This document shows positions 25,219 through 34,012 of a stretch of DNA of 64,000 nucleotides, in pieces. The stretch covers positions 1,484 through 65,483 of the forward strand of contig NZ_MUYM01000063.1 of the NCBI RefSeq assembly GCF_002150765.1. The letters run 5' to 3'. The notes below the pieces were generated by a model. That model was not told where the DNA came from, searched no databases, and worked only from the letters and a program-made list of their open reading frames with translations. A program made the position numbers and the translations under genes. Source of the stretch: Lentzea kentuckyensis. GTDB lineage: Bacteria; Actinomycetota; Actinomycetes; Mycobacteriales; Pseudonocardiaceae. Position 1 is the stretch's first letter. Each line of letters starts with the position of its first letter.

Positions 25219-25751
25219 TCGGCGATCTCCATCGCCCACCGGTAGACCTCGTCGAGATCACCCAGCGCGACCGGCAGCGCGGGGTCCACGAGCGTGCCGT
25301 TCATGGCCTTCAACAAGTCGAACAACCCGAGGTGGCCCCACTCCCACAGCATGCTGTCGAAGTTGTACGACCGCATCAGCGGACCGACACGGGCACGGGT
25401 CGCGTCGATCGATTCCTGTGACAACCCCACCGCGCGCAACCGGGCATCGGTGGCCGCGACCTCCGCATCGGAGAACTCCGTGTCCAGGAACGGGTCCAGC
25501 AGGTTGCCCCACACGTCCAGGCGCCGCACCAGCGCAATGTCGTGCCGCCGGCAGAACTCCGCCAAGCCGTCCCGATCGTCCCAAGGCAGGAACAACGTCT
25601 CACCGGCGTGCGTCCGGACCTCGAGCGGCCCCACCGCGACATAGGCGTCACGGATCGAGGAAACCGGCACGACTCCGTGCGGATGCACGCTGGCCCAGGG
25701 AAACTCGTAGCCCGCGAAGGCGATGTGGTCCTGGCCGAACGTCACCCTCAT
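25203..25751 (-). CDS. Conserved-looking hypothetical protein
   Basis: 182 residues of unknown family. The first 70 residues are beta-rich (ITFAGYEFPWASVHP, then GPLEVRTHAGETLFLPWDD), like a small PH-type or ligand-binding barrel. The rest is helical and acidic with FLDTEFSDAEV and LWEWGHLGLFDLL. The start overlaps the LacI gene stop by four bases (ATGA), so they are co-translated; it may work with the sugar response or be a passenger. Its tail overlaps the macrodomain gene. Confidence 0.65.
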   Translation of the reverse strand: MRVTFGQDHIAFAGYEFPWASVHPHGVVPVSSIRDAYVAVGPLEVRTHAGETLFLPWDDRDGLAEFCRRHDIALVRRLDVWGNLLDPFLDTEFSDAEVAATDARLRAVGLSQESIDATRARVGPLMRSYNFDSMLWEWGHLGLFDLLKAMNGTLVDPALPVALGDLDEVYRWAMEIADYSRA

Positions 25752-26737
25752 CGCGTCACGGTACTTTCCCGGACCAGCAGGGAGAACGGGGTCTGCACGT
25801 CGTCCAGCACGAGGTCGGGCGAGCCGGCGCGCGCGTGCAGCAGGTCGACGGCGGCCGACGCGATGGCGGCCTTGTCGGGGGCGATCGAGGTCAGGGAAGG
25901 CGAGCTGTAGACGCTTTCCTCGTTGTTGTCGAAGCCGACCACGGCCAGATCATGGGGCACGCGCACGAAACGTTCGGCGGCGGCGCGCATCGCGCCGATG
26001 GCCAGGAGGTCGTTGAAGCAGAACACGGCGTCGGGTGGGGTTCGCATGTCCAGCAACGACTTCATCGCGGCGGCGCCGTCCGCGCGGTGGTAGTTCAGGG
26101 CGGGCACGACGAGCGCGGGGTCGAACTCCAGGTCCGCCTCGGCCAGGGCGGCTCGGTAGCCCTCCAGGCGCAGGGCCGCGGTACCGCGCTGGGGATGCGC
26201 GCCGATCGCGGCGATTCGCTTGCGGCCCAGCGAGATCAGGTGACTGACCGCGGCCTTGGCCGCGGCCACGTTGTCGATGCCGACGCGGGAGATCGGGACG
26301 TCGACGGCGTGCTCGCCCAGCAGCACGGCGGGGACGGACAGCTGGAAGTCGTCCACCTGCAGCGCCTCCGGGCTGAGGATCGCGGCGTCGACCAGGTGCG
26401 GGCCCAGTGAGGCCAGGGCGGACCGTTCGCCGGCCAGGGTGCCGAAGGTCTGCTCGATGAGCACGTTCCACTCGTGTTCCTGGGCGGCGGCGATGACGAG
26501 GCCGGCCAGTTCGGCGAAGTAGGGGATGGAGAGTTCGGGGAGCACCAGGGCGATGAAGCCCGTGCGGCCGCGGCGCAGGTTGCGGGCGCCCAGGTTGGGG
26601 CGGTAGCCGGTGGCTTGCAGGGCCGCTTCGACGCGGGCGCGGTTGTCCGGTTTGACGAACGAGTAGCCGTTGACCACGTTCGACACGGTCTTCACCGAGA
26701 CGCCCGCCAGGCGGGCGACGTCCTTGAGCGTGGCCAC
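25748..26737 (-). CDS. LacI-family repressor, probable regulator of the YtfQ-type operon
   Basis: 329 residues. HTH at 3-22 (LKDVARLAGVSVKTVSNVVNG) and a periplasmic-binding-like sensor domain (60-325) with GFDNNEESVYSSP and a hinge helix NLGARNLRR. GTG 26737 is preceded by GAGGAGGC. It faces the transporter operon 122 bases away, and the gap holds CAACGTTG and a 12-base tandem repeat. The simplest reading is a repressor lifted by an imported sugar, possibly galactofuranose. The downstream gene overlaps by four bases. Confidence 0.92.
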   Translation of the reverse strand: MATLKDVARLAGVSVKTVSNVVNGYSFVKPDNRARVEAALQATGYRPNLGARNLRRGRTGFIALVLPELSIPYFAELAGLVIAAAQEHEWNVLIEQTFGTLAGERSALASLGPHLVDAAILSPEALQVDDFQLSVPAVLLGEHAVDVPISRVGIDNVAAAKAAVSHLISLGRKRIAAIGAHPQRGTAALRLEGYRAALAEADLEFDPALVVPALNYHRADGAAAMKSLLDMRTPPDAVFCFNDLLAIGAMRAAAERFVRVPHDLAVVGFDNNEESVYSSPSLTSIAPDKAAIASAAVDLLHARAGSPDLVLDDVQTPFSLLVRESTVTR

Positions 26738-26749
26738 GCAGCCTCCTCG

Positions 26750-26773
26750 AAAAGTACCGGGAAAAGTACCGGG
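26750..26773. repeat. 12-bp tandem repeat in the LacI/transporter intergenic region
   Basis: Two perfect copies of AAAAGTACCGGG (26750-26761 and 26762-26773), followed by a broken third start (AAGTC). This lies 13 bases before the LacI start and upstream of the operon. It could be a regulator site. Confidence 0.55.
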
Positions 26774-26784
26774 AAGTCTCGGTC

Positions 26785-26800
26785 TTTACAACGTTGGAAC
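26785..26800. promoter_or_regulatory. Probable LacI operator
   Basis: CAACGTTG (26789-26796) is a perfect eight-base palindrome with a central CG, the core seen in many LacI-family operators. It sits in the divergent gap 48 bases from the LacI start and about 60 bases from the YtfQ-like start. Confidence 0.5.
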
Positions 26801-26859
26801 AGCGATGCAAATCTAGCCCGTGAGAGCGCGTCCACGCACAGTCCGGGTGGGAGTCAACG

Positions 26860-27900
26860 ATGTCTCGTGTCCTGCTGATCGCCGTCACCGCACTGCTCGT
26901 GACGGGGTGCACCGCCAGAGAGGGCCAGCAGACCACGAGCAGTGGTGGGCCGGCCGCTTCCGCCGCTCAACAACAAGGTGCCGGCCCGGGCTGTGCGCGG
27001 AGCAGGACCGGCTATCCGCAGGTCAGCCTCGAAGGGGCGACGGTCGGCTTCTCCCAGTCCGAGAAGGAGGGCAACCCCTTCCGCACCGCCGAGACGCAGT
27101 CGATCAGGGACGAGGCGGCCAAGCGCAAGGTGAACCTGCTCTTCACGAACGCGCAGAGCGACCTGAACAAGCAGATCAGCGACATCAAGTCGTTGCTCGA
27201 CCGCGGGGCGAAGCTGCTGATCGTGGCACCGCTCAACTCCGACGGCCTGCAACCCGCGTTCGACGCGGCCAAGGCCAAGCAGGTCCCGGTGGTCACCATC
27301 GACCGCAAGGTGACCTCGCAGCCCTGCACCGACTACCTGACGTTCATCGGCAGTGACTTCGTCGAACAGGGCAAGCGCGCCGCCCAGCAGATGATCAAGG
27401 CGACCGGCGGCACCGGCAAGGTCGCCATCCTGCTCGGCGCCTCTGGCAACAACGTCACGGTCGACCGGACCAAGGGCTTCAAGGACGGCATCGCCGGTAC
27501 GCCTGGTCTGACCGTGGTCGCGGAGCAGACCGGCGAGTTCGACAGGTCCAAGGGCCAGGCCGTGATGGAGCAGCTCATCCAGAGCCACCCGGACATCACC
27601 GCCGTCTACGCGGAGAACGACGAGATGGGCGTCGGCGCCGTCACCGCGCTCAAGGCCGCGGGCAAGCAGCCGGGCAAGGACGTCAAGGTCGTGTCCATCG
27701 ACGGCACGCGCACCGCCGTGCAGTTGATCGCGGACGGCAGCTACACCGCGGTGGTCGAGTCGAACCCGCGGTTCGGGCCGCTCGCGTTCGACACGCTGGA
27801 GAAGTTCGGCAAGGGCGACGAGATCCCGCAGAACATCGTGATCTCCGACGACGAGTACGACGCCGCGAACGCCCAGCAGAAGCTCGCCAATGCCTACTGA
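26860..27900 (+). CDS. ytfQ: Galactofuranose-type sugar-binding lipoprotein (YtfQ-like)
   Basis: 346 residues. The lipoprotein signal ends at LLVTGC (Cys 17). After a Ser/Gln-rich linker the sugar-binding fold begins VGFSQSEKEGNPFR, the YtfQ-style opening, followed by APLNSDGLQPAF, TIDRKVTS and AENDEMGVGAVTALKA. In E. coli YtfQ binds galactofuranose for the YtfRT-YjfF importer. The gene starts the operon; GGGTGGGAG precedes ATG 26860. Its stop overlaps the ATPase gene by 11 bases. The ligand is inferred from similarity to YtfQ and from the whole operon. A different furanose such as arabinofuranose is possible. Confidence 0.85.
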   Translation: MSRVLLIAVTALLVTGCTAREGQQTTSSGGPAASAAQQQGAGPGCARSRTGYPQVSLEGATVGFSQSEKEGNPFRTAETQSIRDEAAKRKVNLLFTNAQSDLNKQISDIKSLLDRGAKLLIVAPLNSDGLQPAFDAAKAKQVPVVTIDRKVTSQPCTDYLTFIGSDFVEQGKRAAQQMIKATGGTGKVAILLGASGNNVTVDRTKGFKDGIAGTPGLTVVAEQTGEFDRSKGQAVMEQLIQSHPDITAVYAENDEMGVGAVTALKAAGKQPGKDVKVVSIDGTRTAVQLIADGSYTAVVESNPRFGPLAFDTLEKFGKGDEIPQNIVISDDEYDAANAQQKLANAY

Positions 27901-29404
27901 GACATCGGCTGGGCCGGTGATCGAGGTCGCCGGCGTGACCAAGACCTTCGCCGGCGTGCGCGCTCTCGACGACGTGGACTTCACTCTGGGTCGCGGCGAG
28001 ATCCACGCGCTGGTGGGGGAGAACGGCGCCGGCAAGTCGACGCTGATCAAGGTGCTGACCGGCATCCACACCCCCGACACCGGCAGGATCGTCCGCGACG
28101 GCCACATCTCCACGATCTACCAGGAGGTCAACCTCGTCCCGCTGATGAGCGTCGCCGCCAACCTGTTCCTCGGCCGCGAGCCGCGCACCCGGCTCGGCCT
28201 GATCGACCGCGCCCGCCGCGACGCCGAAGCCGCCGAACTGTTGCGCGGCTACGGCATCACGGCGGACGTGAGCAGTCCACTTGGGACGCTGGCGGTCGGC
28301 GAACAACAGATGGTGGCGCTCGCCAGGGCGGTCGAGGCGGACGCGGACGTCGTGATCATGGACGAACCGACCTCGTCGCTCGAACCGCGTGAGGTGGAGA
28401 CACTGCTCGAAGTCGTGCACAAGCTGCACGAGGCGGGCATCGCGATCATCTACGTCAGTCACCGGATGGACGAGCTCTACCGGATCTGCGACACGGTCAC
28501 GGTCCTGCGAGACGGCCGGAACGTGCACAGCGGCCCGCTCAAGGAACTTCCGCGCATCGAACTCGTCTCGCTGATGCTCGGCCGATCGGTCGGCGAGATC
28601 GAGCAGCACGGCACCACGGCGTTCGGCGAGGACCACCACGCCGACACCCAGCCGGTGCTCGAAGCACAGGGGCTGACCAGCAAACCGCGCATCAAAGGCA
28701 TCGACGTCTCCATTCGGCCCGGTGAGGTCGTGGGTCTCGCCGGACTGCTCGGATCGGGGCGCACCGAGACCGCGAAAGCGATCATCGGCGCGCTCCCGCT
28801 CGACCACGGCACGGTGCTCGTCGCGGGCAAACCGGTGCCGCGCACCGTACAAGCGGCCACCAGGGCCGGCATCAGCATGCTCGCGGAAGACCGCAAAACA
28901 GAGGGGATCATCCCGAACCTGTCCGTGCGCGAGAACATCGTGCTGGCCGCGCTGCCGAGACTGAGCCGGTTCGGTGTGATCAGTCGGTCCAAACAGGACC
29001 GGATCGTCGAGACCTTTGTCAAACGTTTGCGCATCAAGGTGTCCAGCCCCGAACAGAAGGTCGCGGAACTCTCCGGCGGCAACCAGCAGAAGGTGCTGCT
29101 GGCCAGATGGCTGTGCACCGAACCGAAGATTCTGCTCCTCGACGAACCCACGCGCGGCATCGACGTCGGTGCCAAAGCCGAAGTGCAGGCGCTGATCGAC
29201 GAGCTCGCGCGGGAAGGCCTGGCGGTGCTGTTGATCAGTTCCGAGCTGGACGAGCTGCTCGACGGCGCGGACCGGCTCGTCGTGCTGCGGGACGGGGAGG
29301 TCGCGGGTGAGCTGGAAGGAGCTCAGCTCACCCGCGAACACGTGCTCACGGCCATCGCGGCGGAGGTGACGGATGACGCTGACAGCCACCAGAACAGCCA
29401 CTAG
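27890..29404 (+). CDS. ytfR: Sugar ABC transporter ATPase, two ABC domains (YtfR-like)
   Basis: 504 residues with tandem ABC domains typical of ribose/galactofuranose importers. Domain 1 has Walker A GENGAGKS, signature LAVGEQQ (LSGGQ variant) and Walker B VIMDEPTSSLEP. Domain 2 has the degenerate P-loop GLLGSGRTE, signature LSGGNQQKV and LLLDEPTRGIDV. The second P-loop lacks the usual Lys, as is common in this family, so one site probably does most hydrolysis. Translation is coupled to both neighbours (11-base overlap before, 32-base after). Confidence 0.93.
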   Translation: MPTETSAGPVIEVAGVTKTFAGVRALDDVDFTLGRGEIHALVGENGAGKSTLIKVLTGIHTPDTGRIVRDGHISTIYQEVNLVPLMSVAANLFLGREPRTRLGLIDRARRDAEAAELLRGYGITADVSSPLGTLAVGEQQMVALARAVEADADVVIMDEPTSSLEPREVETLLEVVHKLHEAGIAIIYVSHRMDELYRICDTVTVLRDGRNVHSGPLKELPRIELVSLMLGRSVGEIEQHGTTAFGEDHHADTQPVLEAQGLTSKPRIKGIDVSIRPGEVVGLAGLLGSGRTETAKAIIGALPLDHGTVLVAGKPVPRTVQAATRAGISMLAEDRKTEGIIPNLSVRENIVLAALPRLSRFGVISRSKQDRIVETFVKRLRIKVSSPEQKVAELSGGNQQKVLLARWLCTEPKILLLDEPTRGIDVGAKAEVQALIDELAREGLAVLLISSELDELLDGADRLVVLRDGEVAGELEGAQLTREHVLTAIAAEVTDDADSHQNSH

Positions 29405-30317
29405 AACTCGCTGGCTCCAGGACAACGGTGTCTATGTCGCCGTTGTCGCGCTGCTGCTGTTCAACGCCCTGTTCACGACCAACTTCCTGACGGTGGGCAA
29501 CTTCCGCACCCAGCTCGTCCAGGCCGCACCTGTCCTGATCGTGGCCCTCGGCATGGCGTTGGTGATCGGCACCGAAGGCGTCGACCTGTCCGTCGGCGCG
29601 GTGATGGCACTGGCCGCCGCGATCATCCCGCTCTACCTCGGCGCGGGACCGCTGCTCGCGATCCTGATGGCGCTCGTCGTCGGCCTGACCGCGGGAGCGT
29701 TCAACGGCTTCCTGGTGGCCAAGGTGGGCATTCAACCGATCGTCGCCACGCTGGCGTTGCTGGTGGGCGGCAGAGGACTGGCGCTCGTCATCGCGGACGG
29801 GCAGCTCGTCCAGTTGCACGACTCGACGTTCCTCGCCCTCGGCACCGACGACCTGCTCGGTGTCCCGATCAGCGTGCTGATCGCGGGTCTGCTGGCACTG
29901 GTGATCGCAGGGCTGACGAGCCGCACGACGTTCGGCCGCCAGCTGGTCGCGGTCGGCGGCAACCGCAGGGCGGCCACCCTGGCCGGTCTGCCGGTCAACC
30001 GGGTGCTGGTCGGGGTCTACGCCATCTGCGGTGTGCTCGCGGCGATCTCGGGTGTGCTGGCCACCTCCCGGCTCGGCGCCAGTGATCCGGCGGACATGGG
30101 CCTGTTGATGGAACTGTCCGCGATCACCGCGGTGGTCGTCGGCGGAACTCCGCTCACGGGCGGGAAAGTGCGCGTTCTCGGTACGGTGACGGGGGTGGTG
30201 CTGATGCAGCTCGTCCGCGCCACGCTGATCAAGCACGACCTGCCGGACTCGATCGCCCAGATGATTCAGGCCGCGATCATCGTCGCCGCCGTGTACGTGG
30301 CACGGGAGCGCCGATGA
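29373..30317 (+). CDS. ytfT: Sugar ABC transporter permease (YtfT-like)
   Basis: 314 residues with eight to ten membrane helices and the BPD_transp_2 family loop GTEGVDLSVGAVMALAA. It ends in the ATPase-contact region (NRAATLAGLPVNRVLVGVYA). The gene begins inside the ATPase gene end (32-base overlap); the start is fixed by MTLTATRTATRTRW just before the first helix. It forms a hetero-dimeric pore with the next gene. Substrate specificity cannot be read directly. Confidence 0.9.
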   Translation: MTLTATRTATRTRWLQDNGVYVAVVALLLFNALFTTNFLTVGNFRTQLVQAAPVLIVALGMALVIGTEGVDLSVGAVMALAAAIIPLYLGAGPLLAILMALVVGLTAGAFNGFLVAKVGIQPIVATLALLVGGRGLALVIADGQLVQLHDSTFLALGTDDLLGVPISVLIAGLLALVIAGLTSRTTFGRQLVAVGGNRRAATLAGLPVNRVLVGVYAICGVLAAISGVLATSRLGASDPADMGLLMELSAITAVVVGGTPLTGGKVRVLGTVTGVVLMQLVRATLIKHDLPDSIAQMIQAAIIVAAVYVARERR

Positions 30318-31279
30318 CAACGTTGACAACGGCAGCGAGAACCAAGGCCCTGCAACGCCAGGGCGCCGCCGTCGCGCTCGTGCTCATGGTCGCGGTGTCG
30401 TGGCTGGTCTTCCCGCGCTTCGGCAGTCTCGACAACCTGCGCGACCTGGCCCTGCAGGGCTCGTTCCTCGCGGTGATCGCGCTCGGCATGACGTTCGTGA
30501 TCATCACCGGCGGCATCGACCTGTCCGTGGGCTCGCTGTACGCGCTCGGCGGCGTGCTGGCGGCCTGGGGCTCGCAGTACGGGTTCCTGGTGGCGCTGGC
30601 ACTGCCGTTGCTCGTGTGCGGCGTGATCGGGCTGGTCAACGGTCTGCTGATCGCCCGCACGAACATGGCGCCGTTCATCGTCACGCTGGCGTCCCTGCTG
30701 TTCGCGCGCGGACTCCTGCTCGCCATCACCGACGAGGGCGCCGACACCTACCAGATCGCGCCGGACAGCGCGTTCGTCGAGCTCGGCCGCGGCACGGTGT
30801 TCGGCTTCGGCTTCCCGATCTTCGTCGCGGCCGTGCTGTGCTTGCTGGGCGGCATGATCCTCAACCGCACGACCTTCGGTCAGAACGTGTTCGCGACCGG
30901 TGGTGCCGAGCAGTCGGCGATTCTCCTGGGTGTTCCCGTCGCCAGGACCAAGATCGGTGTCTACGCGATGAGCGGCACGCTGGCGGGGCTCGCCGGCGCC
31001 CTGACCGCCGCCTATCTGCAGTCCGGGGTCACGGTCATCGGCGTCGGCACCGAACTCGACGCCATCGCGGTCGTGGTCATCGGCGGCACCCTGCTGACCG
31101 GCGGCATGGGCACGGTCCTCGGCACGGTGATCGGCGTCGGCCTGATCAAGGTCATCCAGAACGTCATCAACCAGATCGGCACGCTCGACAGCAACTACCA
31201 GTCGGTGGTCAGCGGCGTTTTCCTGCTTGTCGTCGTTGTCCTGCAACGCGTACTCGCGCACCCTTCACAGCGAAGATAG
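30314..31279 (+). CDS. yjfF: Sugar ABC transporter permease (YjfF-like)
   Basis: 321 residues, second permease of the pair. It has the family loop GGIDLSVGSLYALGGV and GGAEQSAILLGVPVARTKI before the late helices. The ATG overlaps the YtfT-like stop by four bases (ATGA). Two different permeases with one fused ATPase and a YtfQ-like binder is the YtfQRT-YjfF arrangement. The GH2 gene starts eight bases downstream, so sugar release and uptake share one message. Confidence 0.9.
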   Translation: MTTLTTAARTKALQRQGAAVALVLMVAVSWLVFPRFGSLDNLRDLALQGSFLAVIALGMTFVIITGGIDLSVGSLYALGGVLAAWGSQYGFLVALALPLLVCGVIGLVNGLLIARTNMAPFIVTLASLLFARGLLLAITDEGADTYQIAPDSAFVELGRGTVFGFGFPIFVAAVLCLLGGMILNRTTFGQNVFATGGAEQSAILLGVPVARTKIGVYAMSGTLAGLAGALTAAYLQSGVTVIGVGTELDAIAVVVIGGTLLTGGMGTVLGTVIGVGLIKVIQNVINQIGTLDSNYQSVVSGVFLLVVVVLQRVLAHPSQRR

Positions 31280-31286
31280 GAGAGTC

Positions 31287-34004
31287 ATGACCAGACGCTT
31301 CCTGGGCGTGTTGGTCGGAATGCTGATCACGACCTCGACCGTCGCGGCACCGGCCGCGCACGCGGTGGAGTGGGTGCCGAAAACCCCTCCGCTGACGACA
31401 CCCTGGACCGACCAGGTGTCGCCGGGCAACGCCCTGCCCGAGTACCCGCGCCCGCAGCTCGTGCGCACCGAGTGGCAGAACCTCAACGGTGTCTGGGAGT
31501 TCGCGGGTGCGCCGAACCTGAACAGCCCGCCCATCGGCCGGCCGCTGGCAGAAGGCGTCCTGGTGCCGTACCCGATCGAGTCCGCGCTGTCGGGTGTCAA
31601 ACGGCACGAGGACAACATGTTCTACCGCCGCACCTTCACCGTTCCGTCCTCCTGGAACGGTCGTCAGGTCAAGCTCAACTTCGGAGCGGTGACCTGGGAG
31701 ACGAGGGTCTGGGTCAACGGCAGGCAGGTCGGCACGCACACGGGCGGCTTCGACTCGTTCGCCTTCGACATCACCCCGGCGTTGACCACCGGCGCGAACG
31801 AGATCATCGTCGGCGTGCACTCGCCGGTCGACGGCAGCCGGTACCCGATCGGCAAGCAACGCAAGACGCCGGGCGGGATCTTCTACACCGCCGCGTCCGG
31901 CATCTGGCAGACGGTGTGGCTGGAACCGGTGCACAGCGCGCACATCACGCGCCTCGACACCACCCCGGACGTGCCGGCGGGCGTGCTCGACCTGGTCGTC
32001 CAGGGCACCGCTGGCCAGCAGGTCACCGCTGAAGCACTGACGAACGGCCAGGTCGTCGGCTCCAGCAGCGGCACGGTCGGCGGCCACCTGCGGATCCCGG
32101 TGCCGAACGCCAGGTTGTGGTCGCCGGACGACCCGTTCCTCTACGACCTGCGCGTGACGCTGGCCAGCGGCGACGTCGTGACCGGCTACTTCGGCATGCG
32201 CTCGCTCGGCAAGGCGATGGTCGGCGGTGTCATGCGGCCGTTGCTGAACGGGAAGTTCGTCTTCCAGATCGGCACGCTGGACCAGGGCTACTGGCCGGAC
32301 GGCGTCTACACCGCGCCGACCGACGCGGCGTTGCGCTGGGACCTCGAACGCCAGAAAGCGTTGGGGTTCAACATGGTCCGCAAGCACATCAAGGTCGAAC
32401 CGGCACGCTGGTTCTACCACGCCGACAGGCTGGGCCTGATGGTCTGGCAGGACATGCCGGCCGTGGACGCGGTCGACGAGGTGCCGAACTCGCACGCGAA
32501 CTACGAGTCCGAGCTGCGCCGGATGATCGACCAGCTCAAGGGCATCACGTCCATCGTGCAGTGGGTGCCGTTCAACGAGGGCTGGGGCGAGTACGAAGCC
32601 GGCCGGATCGTCGACCTGGTCCGGTCGATCGACAACACGCGGCTGGTCAACCACAACTCCGGCTCCAACTGCTGCGTCTCGGACCCCGATCCGGGCAACG
32701 GCGACATCATCGACGACCACGCCTACCAGATCACGACGACCACCCGGCAGCCCGACGCGAACCGGGTCGCGATGCTGGGCGAGTTCGGCGGCCTGGGCCG
32801 CCGGGTCGTCGGCCACGAGTACCAGCCGGGCGCGGGATTCGCTTACGGCGCCCTGTATCCGGACGAGCAGTCGCTGACCAAGCGGTACGAGGAGGTCACG
32901 AAGCAGGTCGCGCGGATGGTGCACACGCGCGGGCTGTCCGCGTCGGTCTACACCGAGCCGTACGACGTGGAGAACGAGGTCAACGGCTTCTACACCTACG
33001 ACCGCCGCGTGCTGAAGATGACCGAGGCACGGGTGCGGGACATCAACCTGAAGGTACTGGCCATCGCCCGCGGCACGGCGGTGGGGCCGGACGACGTGGT
33101 TTCGTTGCGCGTCACCACTTCCGGCTTCACCAACCGTTACCTGCGCCACCAGGACGGACTGGCCCGCACCGACGTGATCAGCACGGACCTGGGCCGGTTG
33201 GACGCCACGTTCCACGTGCGTGCCGGACTCGCCGACGCGGCCTGCCTTTCGTTCGAGTCGCGGAACTTCCCGGGGCAGTTCCTCCGGCACAGCAACGGAC
33301 GCATCCGCAAGGACGTGAACGACGGCACGATCGCGGCCGACGCCACGTTCTGCGCCTGGGAAGGTACCGGCGGCACCGCGCTGGAGTCCTACAACCAGCG
33401 CGGATCGTTCGTGCGGCACTACTTCGAGGGCGTCTATCTCGCGCGTTCCGGTGGCCCGAACCCCTGGGACACACCGAACTCGTTCGCCGCGGACATCACC
33501 TGGGCGATCGGCGTGGCGTTGTGGCGCAGCGGTGCGGACCTGCCGCTGGACCAGGCCCGGTCGTTCCGGGTGACCACGCCCGGCTTCACGGACCGCTATC
33601 TGCGCCACCGCGACGGACTGGCCCGCACCGACGTCGTGACCAGCGGAAGCGACGGCCTGCTCAAGTCCGACGCGACGTTCGTGATCAGGCGCGGGCTCGC
33701 CGAACCGACCTGCTACTCGTTCGAGTCCCGCAACTACCCCGGCAACTTCCTGCGACACGCGGACTTCCGCGTTCGCCTGAACGCCAACGACAACACCGAC
33801 CTGTTCCGCCGCGACGCCACGTTCTGCGCCCAGCAGGGCAGCGGAGGCGTGCGGCTGGAGTCGGTCAACGAGCTCGGCACCAACATTCGCCACTACGCGG
33901 AGGAGGTCTGGGTCGCCTCGAACGGCGGCGCACACACGTACGACAACCCTGCCTCGTACAACCAGGACGTGAGCTGGGCCGTGGGCTCACCTTGGGCACC
34001 GTAG
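31287..34004 (+). CDS. Secreted GH2 glycosidase with two AbfB (CBM42) domains
   Basis: 905 residues from ATG 31287, with TAGGAGAG six bases upstream. Signal peptide to about residue 27 (VAAPAAHAVE). The GH2 part covers about 40-610: sugar-binding jelly-roll, Ig-like part, then a TIM barrel with acid/base Glu 431 in FNEGWGEYE and nucleophile Glu 499 in LGEFGGLG. Two AbfB domains (about 615-755 and 765-905) carry FESRNFPGQFLRH and FESRNYPGNFLRH; AbfB binds arabinofuranose-type side chains. GH2 includes bacterial galactofuranosidases (from memory, reported in Streptomyces). Coupled to a YtfQ-type importer, a galactofuranosidase or related furanosidase is my best guess; beta-galactosidase is the plain alternative. 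Confidence 0.85.
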   Translation: MTRRFLGVLVGMLITTSTVAAPAAHAVEWVPKTPPLTTPWTDQVSPGNALPEYPRPQLVRTEWQNLNGVWEFAGAPNLNSPPIGRPLAEGVLVPYPIESALSGVKRHEDNMFYRRTFTVPSSWNGRQVKLNFGAVTWETRVWVNGRQVGTHTGGFDSFAFDITPALTTGANEIIVGVHSPVDGSRYPIGKQRKTPGGIFYTAASGIWQTVWLEPVHSAHITRLDTTPDVPAGVLDLVVQGTAGQQVTAEALTNGQVVGSSSGTVGGHLRIPVPNARLWSPDDPFLYDLRVTLASGDVVTGYFGMRSLGKAMVGGVMRPLLNGKFVFQIGTLDQGYWPDGVYTAPTDAALRWDLERQKALGFNMVRKHIKVEPARWFYHADRLGLMVWQDMPAVDAVDEVPNSHANYESELRRMIDQLKGITSIVQWVPFNEGWGEYEAGRIVDLVRSIDNTRLVNHNSGSNCCVSDPDPGNGDIIDDHAYQITTTTRQPDANRVAMLGEFGGLGRRVVGHEYQPGAGFAYGALYPDEQSLTKRYEEVTKQVARMVHTRGLSASVYTEPYDVENEVNGFYTYDRRVLKMTEARVRDINLKVLAIARGTAVGPDDVVSLRVTTSGFTNRYLRHQDGLARTDVISTDLGRLDATFHVRAGLADAACLSFESRNFPGQFLRHSNGRIRKDVNDGTIAADATFCAWEGTGGTALESYNQRGSFVRHYFEGVYLARSGGPNPWDTPNSFAADITWAIGVALWRSGADLPLDQARSFRVTTPGFTDRYLRHRDGLARTDVVTSGSDGLLKSDATFVIRRGLAEPTCYSFESRNYPGNFLRHADFRVRLNANDNTDLFRRDATFCAQQGSGGVRLESVNELGTNIRHYAEEVWVASNGGAHTYDNPASYNQDVSWAVGSPWAP

Positions 34005-34012
34005 GAGAACAC

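Noticed and set aside
31209..33935. 908-codon minus-strand frame opposite the GH2 gene
   Set aside because: High-GC shadow of the third codon position; the GH2 frame has family motifs and a ribosome site.
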